A DNA stretch of 37,515 nt from an uncultured Lachnospiraceae bacterium (GTDB taxonomy: Bacteria > Bacillota > Clostridia > Lachnospirales > Lachnospiraceae): the NCBI GenBank assembly GCA_910577735.1, contig CAJTOO010000004.1, positions 171,726-209,240 of the forward strand. Direction: 5' to 3'. The notes beneath the pieces are model-generated. The model was given only the letters and a program-made list of their open reading frames with translations, searched no databases and was not told where the DNA came from. Below are positions 22,966 through 31,121 of the stretch, piece by piece (within the stretch, counting starts at the first letter, position 1; every line of letters begins with the position of its first letter). A program made the position numbers and the translations under genes.

Positions 22966-24588
22966 ATGGCAAAGGAAATCAAATATGGCGCAGAAGCCAG
23001 AGCGGCTTTGGAGTCAGGAGTAAATCAGTTAACCGATACAGTCAGAGTAACCCTTGGACCGAAGGGAAGAAACGTGGTTTTAGACAAATCTTACGGCGCA
23101 CCTCTTATTACGAATGACGGTGTAACCATCGCAAAAGAAATTGAGTTGGCTGATCCTTTTGAGAACATGGGAGCACAGCTCGTTAAAGAAGTAGCAACGA
23201 AGACCAACGATGTGGCAGGTGACGGTACCACAACAGCTACCGTGCTGGCTCAGGCTATGGTCAATGCAGGAATGAAGAATCTGGCAGCAGGCGCTAATCC
23301 GATCATCTTAAGAAAAGGTATGAGAAAGGCTACAGATGTTGCTGTGGAGGCAATCGCAAAGATGAGCTCCAAGGTAAACGGTAAGGAGCATATCGCCAGA
23401 GTTGCAGCAATCTCTGCAGGCGATGATGAGGTTGGCCAGCTGGTGGCAGATGCAATGGAAAAGGTTTCCGGAGACGGTGTTATCACCATCGAGGAGAGCA
23501 AGACCATGCTCACAGAGCTTGACCTGGTAGAAGGTATGCAGTTTGACAGAGGTTATATCTCTGCTTATATGGCAACAGATATGGATAAGATGGAGGCGAA
23601 TCTTGACAGCCCCTATATCCTGATCACAGATAAGAAGATTTCCAACATTCAGGAGATTCTGCCGCTTCTGGAGCAGATTGTGCAGACTGGCGCGAAATTG
23701 CTTATTATCGCAGAGGATGTAGAGGGTGAGGCACTCACTACATTGATCGTCAACAAACTGCGCGGCACCTTTAATGTGGTGGCTGTCAAGGCACCTGGTT
23801 ACGGTGACAGAAGAAAGGCAATGCTTGAGGATATTGCGATCCTGACAGGCGGTGAAGTAATCAGTTCTGAACTTGGCCTGGAGCTTAAAGATGCAACACT
23901 GGAACAGCTTGGACGTGCGAAATCTGTTAAAGTGCAGAAAGAGAACACGGTCATCGTTGACGGTGAGGGTGACAAAGAGGCTATTCAGGCAAGAATCGGC
24001 CAGATTAAGAAGCAGATTGAGGAGACAACTTCTGATTTTGATAAAGAAAAATTACAGGAGCGTCTTGCAAAATTGGCAGGCGGCGTAGCCGTTATCCGTG
24101 TAGGCGCTGCCACAGAGACAGAGATGAAAGAGGCGAAGCTTCGTTTAGAGGATGCTCTGGCAGCAACAAGAGCAGCTGTGGAGGAAGGTATCATCTCCGG
24201 CGGTGGTTCCGCATATGTGCATGCTTCCAAGGAAGTGGCAAAACTTGCGGAGACATTGGAAGGTGATGAGAAGACCGGTGCACAGATTGTGCTGAAAGCT
24301 TTGGAGGCACCTTTGTACCACATCGTTGCCAATGCTGGCTTAGAGGGTTCTGTTATCATCAATAAGGTGAAAGAGTCTGAGGTAGGCGTAGGATTCGACG
24401 CGTTGAAAGAGGAGTATGTGAACATGGTAGAAGCCGGTATTCTGGATCCTGCCAAGGTTACAAGAAGCGCTCTGCAGAATGCAAACAGCGTGGCATCCAC
24501 ACTGCTGACCACAGAGTCCGTGGTGGCTAACATCAAAGAGCCCGAACCTCCGATGCCGGCAGGCGGCCCTGGAATGGGAATGATGTAA
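22966..24588 (+). CDS. groEL: Chaperonin GroEL
   Basis: ATP-driven folding chamber, 540 residues, normal length. Visible motifs: the ATP-binding VTLGPKGRNVVLDKSYGAP near 28, NDGVTIAKEIEL, VAGDGTTTATVLAQA near 85, the apical RGYISAYMATD, and the chaperonin signature AATETEMKEAKLRLEDAL near 400. It ends with the flexible GGPGMGMM tail. AGGAGG precedes the ATG. It is co-transcribed with groES and ends before the terminator at 24652-24688. Confidence 0.98.
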   Translation: MAKEIKYGAEARAALESGVNQLTDTVRVTLGPKGRNVVLDKSYGAPLITNDGVTIAKEIELADPFENMGAQLVKEVATKTNDVAGDGTTTATVLAQAMVNAGMKNLAAGANPIILRKGMRKATDVAVEAIAKMSSKVNGKEHIARVAAISAGDDEVGQLVADAMEKVSGDGVITIEESKTMLTELDLVEGMQFDRGYISAYMATDMDKMEANLDSPYILITDKKISNIQEILPLLEQIVQTGAKLLIIAEDVEGEALTTLIVNKLRGTFNVVAVKAPGYGDRRKAMLEDIAILTGGEVISSELGLELKDATLEQLGRAKSVKVQKENTVIVDGEGDKEAIQARIGQIKKQIEETTSDFDKEKLQERLAKLAGGVAVIRVGAATETEMKEAKLRLEDALAATRAAVEEGIISGGGSAYVHASKEVAKLAETLEGDEKTGAQIVLKALEAPLYHIVANAGLEGSVIINKVKESEVGVGFDALKEEYVNMVEAGILDPAKVTRSALQNANSVASTLLTTESVVANIKEPEPPMPAGGPGMGMM

Positions 24589-24651
24589 TGCAGTAAAAGA
24601 AAAACATGAGGCTGTGCAGCGGACATTTGTTTTCATAAAAAGTAAAAGACG

Positions 24652-24688
24652 AAAACGGTTGGATACGGAAAAGTGTTCAGCCGTTTTT
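24652..24688 (+). terminator. groESL terminator
   Basis: AAAACGGTTG (24652-24661) and CAGCCGTTTT (24678-24687) pair over 10 positions with one wobble. The right arm ends in TTTTT. Confidence 0.75.
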
Positions 24689-24716
24689 CTGTTTTCATGT
24701 CTGCATCAAAAAGCAC

Positions 24717-24746
24717 TTGCAATTTTTATACAGGGGGGGGTATAAT
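24717..24746 (+). promoter_or_regulatory. Promoter with a G8 tract in its spacer
   Basis: TTGCAA (24717-24722) and consensus TATAAT (24741-24746) with an 18-nt spacer. The last eight spacer bases (24733-24740) are all G and abut the -10. Slippage would change the spacer between 17, 18 and 19 nt and so change promoter strength. The secreted-protein gene starts 50 nt downstream. Confidence 0.75.
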
Positions 24747-24796
24747 GTATCAAGAAATCCACACTCAATGACTGAAAACGAGAGGAGACCTCAATC

Positions 24797-25495
24797 ATGA
24801 AAAAAATAAGAAAATATACTGCCTTTGCATTGGCAATGGGACTGATGTTATCAAGCGCAACCGTAATGGCAGCTGAGAGCAGCAGTAGCGGTATGAGCAG
24901 CAGTAGCAGCTGCTCGGTATCTGTTAGCGATAATTCCAGCAAATCCCTCAGCAGTGAAGAGAAAGCAGCGATAGCAGCAGCCAAAGAAAAGGCAGAGGCA
25001 GAGCGTGCAGCACAGGCAGAGGCAAGCAGAGAAGCAGTGCGCATGGAAGCAGAAGCAGCAGGCGAGGGATTTGAAAATGCAGCTCATATGCAGTATGCAC
25101 AGGCAGCAAGCAAGTCCGCAGGTGAGTATTACAATAATGCAGTAGTGGTCACAGAGGGTATTGAAGAGGCGATACCCGTTGCACAGGGCGGCAACTTGGT
25201 AGTTGACGGTCAGGTTACGAATATGACGGCAAGTATCTCCAAGGTATCTGCTGCTTTCGTGGATTCCGTTCGTGCGGCTAAAGAAGGTACCGTATTAAAT
25301 GTTGTAGATGTTCAGTTCCCGTCTGTTGAGGCAACTATTAACTTCTACATGCCCGGCGTGGCAGATGGTGCAAACATTGCAGCCGTACAGTATACAGACG
25401 GCGCGTGGACAGATGTGGAAGTAGAGTCAGTGAGAGCAGACCATGTTGTCCTCAATTTAAAAGGCAATGGCATTATAGCATTTCTTGCGAAGTAA
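24797..25495 (+). CDS. Secreted Ser-rich protein of unknown function
   Basis: 232 residues. A clear Sec signal peptide (MKKIRKYTAFALAMGLMLSS, cleavage likely after VMA at 23-25) is followed by a Ser-rich linker (about 28-53), an Ala/Glu/Lys-rich segment that should form a helix or coiled coil (about 54-85), and a C-terminal beta-rich domain (about 115-232) with VNFYMPG-like and YTDGAWTDVEVESV patterns. No LPXTG, lipobox or binding repeats were seen, so how it stays at the surface is unclear. No family is recognised. The ribosome site GAGAGGAG lies upstream. It is a single-gene unit with its own poly-G promoter and a terminator at 25546-25586. Confidence 0.8.
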   Translation: MKKIRKYTAFALAMGLMLSSATVMAAESSSSGMSSSSSCSVSVSDNSSKSLSSEEKAAIAAAKEKAEAERAAQAEASREAVRMEAEAAGEGFENAAHMQYAQAASKSAGEYYNNAVVVTEGIEEAIPVAQGGNLVVDGQVTNMTASISKVSAAFVDSVRAAKEGTVLNVVDVQFPSVEATINFYMPGVADGANIAAVQYTDGAWTDVEVESVRADHVVLNLKGNGIIAFLAK

Positions 25496-25545
25496 CAGGG
25501 AATGATATGTTTTGAAATTAAGAAATGACTAAGCGAGTGTGGGGG

Positions 25546-25586
25546 ACCACTGCTAACAGATCGTTATGACTGTTGCAGTGGTTTTT
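25546..25586 (+). terminator. Terminator after the secreted-protein gene
   Basis: ACCACTGC (25546-25553) and GCAGTGGT (25575-25582) pair perfectly, with further partial pairing inside (TAACAG/CTGTT). TTTTT (25582-25586) overlaps the end of the right arm. Confidence 0.8.
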
Positions 25587-25650
25587 GTATGTTTTAAATA
25601 CAGTTTAGAGTTGCAATAAAAATGGCCGGGAAAGAGAGAAACGAAATATT

Positions 25651-25679
25651 TTGACTTGTCCTGTAAATAATATTATAAT
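25651..25679 (+). promoter_or_regulatory. Sigma-A promoter of rel
   Basis: TTGACT (25651-25656), 17-nt spacer, TATAAT (25674-25679). Strong near-consensus promoter 46 nt upstream of the rel start. Confidence 0.88.
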
Positions 25680-25725
25680 GTCTTAAAACGGCTTTAAAGT
25701 GACAGAATAAGGTGCTGGTGAGTGT

Positions 25726-28041
25726 ATGACGACAGAAGAGAAGAAAGATATCGTTTTTGACGATGGCAGAATAGAATCTATTGAAGAATTTCAGACTCCT
25801 GGAACGCTCTACGAGGAGCTTATTATTCGTGTGCGGAAATATCATCCCTCAACAGATATCAGCCTGATTCAAAAAGCTTACAGAATCGCTTACGATGCCC
25901 ACAAGGGCCAGGCCCGTAAATCAGGGGAGCCTTATATCATTCATCCGCTGTGTGTAGCCATTATTCTGGCAGATCTGGAACTTGACAAAGAGACGATTGT
26001 AGCGGGACTTCTGCATGATGTGGTGGAAGACACGATTATGACGGATGATGAGATCAAGGAGGAGTTTGGTCAGGACGTGGCGCTGCTGGTGGATGGTGTC
26101 ACCAAGTTAGAAAAGCTGAATTTCCATGGAGAGCATGGAAATCAGGATAAAGATGCGGAGAAACTGGAGCGGCAGGCGGAGAATCTGCGGAAGATGTTCC
26201 TTGCCATGGCGAAAGATATCCGTGTTATTTTGATTAAGCTGGCCGACAGGCTTCATAATATGCGTACCCTGCAGCATATGCGCCCCGAGAAGCAGCAGGA
26301 GATTGCAAGAGAGACACTGGATATTTATTCTCCGATCGCACAGCGCCTGGGCATATCTAAGATCAAGGTGGAGCTGGATGATTTGTCCTTAAAGTATCTG
26401 GAACCGGATGCCTACTATGATTTGGTGGATAAGATTGCAGTGCGTAAGAGTGTGCGGGAGCGCTATATTCAGACCATCGTTGATGAGGTCAGCGTACACA
26501 TTAAGAATGCGGGAATCAAGGCGCAGATAGATGGACGTATCAAGCATTTTTTCAGCATCTATAAGAAGATGAAAAACCAGAACAAGTCTATTGATCAGAT
26601 TTATGATCTGTTTGCAGTGCGGATTATCGTGGACACGGTGAAGGACTGCTATGCGGCTCTGGGTGTGATTCATGAGATGTATAAACCCATTCCGGGGCGT
26701 TTCAAGGATTACATTGCCATGCCGAAATCCAATATGTATCAATCATTACACACAACTTTGATCGGTACCAGCGGGCAGCCTTTTGAGATTCAGATTCGTA
26801 CTTATGAAATGCATAAGGCAGCGGAATATGGTATTGCGGCCCATTGGAAATACAAAGAGGCATCCGATGGAAAGAAGGTAGAGACTCAGGAGGAGGAAAA
26901 ACTGGTATGGCTGCGGCAGATTCTGGAATGGCAGCAGGATATGTCGGACAATAAGGAATTTATGAATCTGTTAAAGGATGACCTGAATCTCTTTGCGGAC
27001 AATGTTTATTGTTTTACACCCACAGGAGATGTAAAGAGTCTGCCGGCAGGTTCCACCCCTATAGATTTTGCCTACAGCATTCACAGCGCGGTGGGTAATA
27101 AGATGATTGGCGCCAGGGTCAATGGGAAACTGGTGACTATAGACTATGAGATCAGGAACGGAGACCGGGTGGAGATTCTGACTTCCCAGAACTCAAAAGG
27201 TCCGAGCCGTGACTGGTTAAATGTGGTTAAGAGCACACAGGCTAAGAATAAGATTAATCAGTGGTTTAAAAATGAGCTTAAGGAAGACAATATTGTCAAG
27301 GGACGGGAACTGGTCAATGCTTACTGTAAGGCTAAGTCTATCAATACAGCAGATATCCTGATCCAGAAGTATGAAGAAGCCATCATGAAAAAATATGGTT
27401 TCCAGAACTGGGAATCTGTTCTGGCAGCAGTGGGACATGGCGGCCTCAAAGAGGGACAGATTGTCAATCGTATGCGGGAGCTGTATGACAGCGATCACAA
27501 ACGGGAGATGACCGATGCCGAAGTGATGGCGGAGATTGAAGGCAATGTACAGACTGGCAGGAACCGCTCCGGGAAGAATACCAGTGCCATTATGGTAAAG
27601 GGGGTTCATGATGTGGCCGTCCGCTTTTCCAAATGCTGCAGTCCGGTGCCTGGTGATGAGATTGTGGGATTTGTCACCAGAGGAAGGGGAATATCCATTC
27701 ACCGGACAGATTGTATCAATCTTATGAGCCTGCCGGAGTTGGATCGTCACAGACTGATTGATGCGGAGTGGCAGCAGACAGATGCGCAGGACAGCAATGA
27801 AAAATATTTTGCAGAGATCAATATTTATGCCAATAACAGAAACGGGCTGTTAGCTGATGTGTCAAGGGCACTGACGGAAAAGGATATAGATATCCTTGCT
27901 TTGAACACCAGGGCAAATAAGCAGGGGACAGCCACCATGTCCGTCAGCTTTGAGATCAGGAGCAGGGAAGAATTGCAGCGTGTTATTGATAAGATCAGAA
28001 CCATTGAGAGTGTGATTGATATTGAGAGGACCACAGGTTAA
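25726..28041 (+). CDS. relA: Bifunctional (p)ppGpp synthetase/hydrolase (Rel/SpoT family)
   Basis: Stringent-response enzyme that makes and degrades (p)ppGpp. 771 residues with the full long-RSH layout. The HD hydrolase domain has His73, His97-Asp98 and Glu101-Asp102 (GLLHDVVEDT). The synthetase domain contains RFKD at 325-328, the RxKD signature of bifunctional enzymes, followed by YIAMPKSNMYQSLHTTLIG. A TGS domain begins near 420 (VYCFTPTGDVKSLPAGSTPI), a zinc-finger-like RFSKCCSPVPGDEIVGF follows near 640, and a C-terminal ACT domain (about 695-771) ends the protein. Both catalytic centres look intact. It has its own promoter; the MBL hydrolase gene follows after 68 nt. Confidence 0.97.
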   Translation: MTTEEKKDIVFDDGRIESIEEFQTPGTLYEELIIRVRKYHPSTDISLIQKAYRIAYDAHKGQARKSGEPYIIHPLCVAIILADLELDKETIVAGLLHDVVEDTIMTDDEIKEEFGQDVALLVDGVTKLEKLNFHGEHGNQDKDAEKLERQAENLRKMFLAMAKDIRVILIKLADRLHNMRTLQHMRPEKQQEIARETLDIYSPIAQRLGISKIKVELDDLSLKYLEPDAYYDLVDKIAVRKSVRERYIQTIVDEVSVHIKNAGIKAQIDGRIKHFFSIYKKMKNQNKSIDQIYDLFAVRIIVDTVKDCYAALGVIHEMYKPIPGRFKDYIAMPKSNMYQSLHTTLIGTSGQPFEIQIRTYEMHKAAEYGIAAHWKYKEASDGKKVETQEEEKLVWLRQILEWQQDMSDNKEFMNLLKDDLNLFADNVYCFTPTGDVKSLPAGSTPIDFAYSIHSAVGNKMIGARVNGKLVTIDYEIRNGDRVEILTSQNSKGPSRDWLNVVKSTQAKNKINQWFKNELKEDNIVKGRELVNAYCKAKSINTADILIQKYEEAIMKKYGFQNWESVLAAVGHGGLKEGQIVNRMRELYDSDHKREMTDAEVMAEIEGNVQTGRNRSGKNTSAIMVKGVHDVAVRFSKCCSPVPGDEIVGFVTRGRGISIHRTDCINLMSLPELDRHRLIDAEWQQTDAQDSNEKYFAEINIYANNRNGLLADVSRALTEKDIDILALNTRANKQGTATMSVSFEIRSREELQRVIDKIRTIESVIDIERTTG

Positions 28042-28109
28042 CATAATATATTGTTGCAAAAATCGTGCGACAAAAGGCGGCATGATGAAGCGGCAAAGAA
28101 GGAGAGGAA

Positions 28110-28742
28110 ATGTCTGATTTGAAAATCGGCAGGCTCATGTTGGGAATCTGCCAGACAAACTGTTATTTTGTGTACCGCGAGGGAAGCAAGGATGTGATTT
28201 TCTTTGATCCGGCTGATAAGGGTGATTACATTTATGAAACTTTAAAAGAAAAAGGCTTTCAGGTCAAAGGGATTCTTTTGACCCATGGACATTTTGATCA
28301 CATCTGGGGCACGAATAAACTGCGGGAGTTATCGGGTGCGCCGATTTACGCCTATGAGGAGGAAAAGGCGCTGTGTGAAGACGCGGTGACGAACGTGTCC
28401 GATCAGGTGGGCAGACCCTATACGGTGATACCGGACAGATATCTGAAGGACAATGAGGAGATCACAATCGCGGACATAACCTGTAAACTGATTGCTACAC
28501 CGGGTCATACGGTGGGAAGCTGCTGTTATTACTTTGAGGAAGCAGGTATTCTTGTGGCGGGAGATACCTTGTTTCAGGAGTCTGTGGGGAGAACGGATCT
28601 GGCTACGGGCAGCATGAGTGCGCTGGTGCGTTCCATCAAAGAAAGACTGTTTGCATTACCGGATGAGACGAAGGTATATCCGGGACATGGTGAGATTACC
28701 ACGATTGGGGATGAAAAGAAATATAATCCCTTTGTACAGTAA
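28110..28742 (+). CDS. Metallo-beta-lactamase-fold hydrolase (glyoxalase II-like)
   Basis: 210-residue cytosolic hydrolase. Metal ligands are visible: THGHFDH (His59, His61, Asp63, His64), His133 in PGHTVGSC, Asp152 in VAGDTLF and a late YPGHGE. The order and spacing fit the small YcbL/glyoxalase-II-like group that often hydrolyses thioesters, but the substrate cannot be read from sequence. AAGGAGAGGAA lies just before the ATG. It follows rel closely, a pairing common in Firmicutes, and is closed by a terminator. Confidence 0.9.
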   Translation: MSDLKIGRLMLGICQTNCYFVYREGSKDVIFFDPADKGDYIYETLKEKGFQVKGILLTHGHFDHIWGTNKLRELSGAPIYAYEEEKALCEDAVTNVSDQVGRPYTVIPDRYLKDNEEITIADITCKLIATPGHTVGSCCYYFEEAGILVAGDTLFQESVGRTDLATGSMSALVRSIKERLFALPDETKVYPGHGEITTIGDEKKYNPFVQ

Positions 28743-28794
28743 GTGATTTGGATGAAAAGGCCGACTGTTATGTAAGGCCATGAAGAAGGAAAAT

Positions 28795-28827
28795 GGCGGT
28801 TGAGTCGGTTTCAATCGCCTGTTTTTT
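28795..28827 (+). terminator. Terminator after the rel-MBL pair
   Basis: GGCGGTTGA (28795-28803) and TCAATCGCC (28811-28819) pair over 9 positions with one wobble. TGTTTTTT follows. Confidence 0.82.
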
Positions 28828-28911
28828 CGCTGAATTCTGGCAGCAAAGTCTGCATAGAAGTGGCAGACCTGGATTGCTGACAGAACCGGAAACCATATGG
28901 AGGGGAAATGC

Positions 28912-29664
28912 ATGGAAGAGACGGCGCAGACAGGCAGAATGCAGGTATTAAACCGGGATATGATCAAATATATTGCCATGGTCACCATGCTGCTCAATCA
29001 TATTGCCCATGTGTTTCTGGCAAGGGGAACCGTGATATATGAGGTTTTCGAGGACGTGGGATACTTTACGGCACCGGTGATGTGCTATTTTCTGGTGGAG
29101 GGTTATGCTTACACCAGATCTAAAGTCAGATATGGCCTGCGCCTTCTGCTGTTTACGCTGCTGTCCCAGATACCCTTTTATCTGGCGCTGCGAATGTCCG
29201 TGGAAGGTCTTCCTTTTACCTGTAATATGTTTTATACTTTATTCTGTTCCTTCCTGATTCTTGCAGCGCGGGAGAAGATAAAGAATCCCATGTGGCGCAG
29301 CGCGGTCTGTGTGGGTCTTGTCTTTGCCACAATCATCGGGGACTGGCAGATTTTTGCAGCGCTTTTGGTGTATCTGCTTGCGGAGAACTGGGGAGACAGG
29401 AAGAAAATGATGATGAACTATAGCGCGATTGCACTGGTTTACTGCCTGTTCATCACCAGAAATTATATGTGGGAAGAGTATGGTATGCCGGCATCACTGC
29501 TCCACGGCCTCCTGGGCTGTCTTGGGATTGTGGCGGCAGGCATTACGGTATTGTTTTTATATAATGGAAAAAGAGCAAAGCATGGCAGACAGTTTTCCAA
29601 ATGGTTCTTTTATCTGTTTTATCCGGCACATCTGTTGATACTGTATCTGGTGTCAGCGGTGTAA
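28912..29664 (+). CDS. TraX-family membrane protein
   Basis: Integral membrane protein of 250 residues with about seven to eight hydrophobic helices. The start region, LNRDMIKYIAMVTMLLNHIA, is the hallmark of the TraX family (PF05857), named for F-pilin acetylation but widespread in Firmicutes as a probable acyltransferase of unknown substrate. ATG 28912 is preferred over 28897 because GGAGGGG (28899-28905) is 6 nt before it. No conjugation genes are nearby, so a pilus role is unlikely here. The DUF2201/VWA gene begins 68 nt after the stop with no terminator between, so they may share a transcript. Confidence 0.87.
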   Translation: MEETAQTGRMQVLNRDMIKYIAMVTMLLNHIAHVFLARGTVIYEVFEDVGYFTAPVMCYFLVEGYAYTRSKVRYGLRLLLFTLLSQIPFYLALRMSVEGLPFTCNMFYTLFCSFLILAAREKIKNPMWRSAVCVGLVFATIIGDWQIFAALLVYLLAENWGDRKKMMMNYSAIALVYCLFITRNYMWEEYGMPASLLHGLLGCLGIVAAGITVLFLYNGKRAKHGRQFSKWFFYLFYPAHLLILYLVSAV

Positions 29665-29732
29665 GAAGAACTTCCAACGTCCTAAAGCCGGGGGCGGCTT
29701 CGCTGAGAAGTTCCGGAAAGGAATATGACAAC

Positions 29733-31040
29733 ATGGCACAGGAGGCTGAGAGACAACAGAAGATACGGTCACTTGCGGCAGAAATCCTCAGACTTTCCCA
29801 TGACGGACTTCTGATCAATCTGCGTTTTTTGGATACAGCGCTTGCCAGATTGCATTTGGAGTGCAGGGAGCACACAGGGGCCCATTTTTTTGATGGGGAA
29901 AAGCTGTATTATGATCCGGCTCTTCTTTTACGGCAATATGAGGCAGAGCCTGGATATGCAGCAAGACTGTACCTGCATACCCTGCTGCACTGCATATTTT
30001 ACCATGGATTTCAGACAGATAAGCTGCAGCCGGCGTACTGGGATCTGGCGACAGATATCGCGGTGGAGAACACCATTCTGGAAATTGACATACATCCGGC
30101 CAGGATGACCTTTGACGATACCTTACGGGGCAGGCTGGAACTCTTAGGAAAGCAGGCAGGCGGCCTTACGGCAGAGAAGATATACCGTCATTTCCGGATT
30201 GAGGAGCCGTCCACAAAGGCCGTGGCTGAGTGGCGGAAACTCTGTCATTATGATGAACATATCTATTGGGACAGAAAAGAAGAACTGGAATTGTCACAGG
30301 CTGAATGGCGCAAGATCAGCGAGCGGGTGAAGGCAGATCTTAAAAGTTTCAGCAAAGATAAGAATCATACACAGAGCATGTCGGAGAATCTGGGAGAGGC
30401 AACCAGGGAGCGGTATGATTACAGTGATTTTCTGAGGCATTTCATGGTACTGGGTGAGTCCATTGAGGTGAACGACGAGGAATTTGATTATATATATTAC
30501 ACATACGGACTCAAGACGTACGGCAACATGCCTCTGGTAGAGCCTCTGGAATACTGCGATACGAATAAAATCAAGGATTTTGTGATTGCTATCGATACTT
30601 CTGCTTCCTGCAGGGGAAAGATTGTGCAGGCTTTTTTACAAAAGACCTATAACATCATGCAGGAAAGCGAGAACTTTTTTGCCAAGATTAATGTTCATAT
30701 CATCCAGTGTGACAGTGAGATTCAGCAGGATATTAAAATTACAGGAAAGGATGAATTTGATGCGTTTATCCGGCAGGGTAAACTGACCGGCTTCGGTTCC
30801 ACGGATTTCAGGCCCGTTTTTGCTTATGTGGAAGAGCTGCAAAAGGCCGGGGAGTTTGAGGTGTTAAAAGGACTTATCTATTTTACGGATGGGTATGGAA
30901 TTTATCCGGAGCGGATGCCGGACTATGAGGTGGCCTTTGTTTTCCTGAACGAGGATGAGAACAGGCCCAAAGTCCCGCCGTGGGCTATACGCCTGGTATT
31001 GGAGGACGAGGAGATTGAGGCATTTGCGGAAGAAAGCTGA
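29733..31040 (+). CDS. DUF2201 / VWA-like protein with a degenerate metallopeptidase motif
   Basis: 435 residues from ATG 29733 (AAAGG at 29717-29721; the longer ORF from 29601 overlaps traX and is not needed). The N-terminal part resembles DUF2201_N, a zinc-peptidase-like domain: LHTLLHCIFYHGF at 81-93, then AYWDLATDIAVEN at 101-113. The HExxH Glu is Thr83, so peptidase activity is doubtful. The C-terminal von Willebrand A-like domain has a complete MIDAS metal site: DTSAS (288-292), Thr357 in STDFRP, and Asp386 in YFTDGYG. The next gene is a MoxR-type ATPase, the usual partner of such VWA proteins, suggesting an ATP-driven chaperone or activation complex. Target unknown. Confidence 0.85.
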   Translation: MAQEAERQQKIRSLAAEILRLSHDGLLINLRFLDTALARLHLECREHTGAHFFDGEKLYYDPALLLRQYEAEPGYAARLYLHTLLHCIFYHGFQTDKLQPAYWDLATDIAVENTILEIDIHPARMTFDDTLRGRLELLGKQAGGLTAEKIYRHFRIEEPSTKAVAEWRKLCHYDEHIYWDRKEELELSQAEWRKISERVKADLKSFSKDKNHTQSMSENLGEATRERYDYSDFLRHFMVLGESIEVNDEEFDYIYYTYGLKTYGNMPLVEPLEYCDTNKIKDFVIAIDTSASCRGKIVQAFLQKTYNIMQESENFFAKINVHIIQCDSEIQQDIKITGKDEFDAFIRQGKLTGFGSTDFRPVFAYVEELQKAGEFEVLKGLIYFTDGYGIYPERMPDYEVAFVFLNEDENRPKVPPWAIRLVLEDEEIEAFAEES

Positions 31041-31121
31041 TACAGACTGTTTGCGCAGACAGGTGTGCGGAATTGGTGATGGGATGGCGTTACGACAGGT
31101 TGATGAGGAGTGTGCGGCTAT

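Noticed and set aside
24901..24990. AGC/GCA-rich triplet repeats as a tandem repeat array
   Set aside because: They encode the Ser-rich and Ala-rich parts of the secreted protein with irregular units; codon bias explains them.
28912..29664. TraX-like gene as evidence of a conjugative element
   Set aside because: No relaxase, coupling protein, mating-pore or integrase genes nearby; the family is common as a lone chromosomal gene in Firmicutes.
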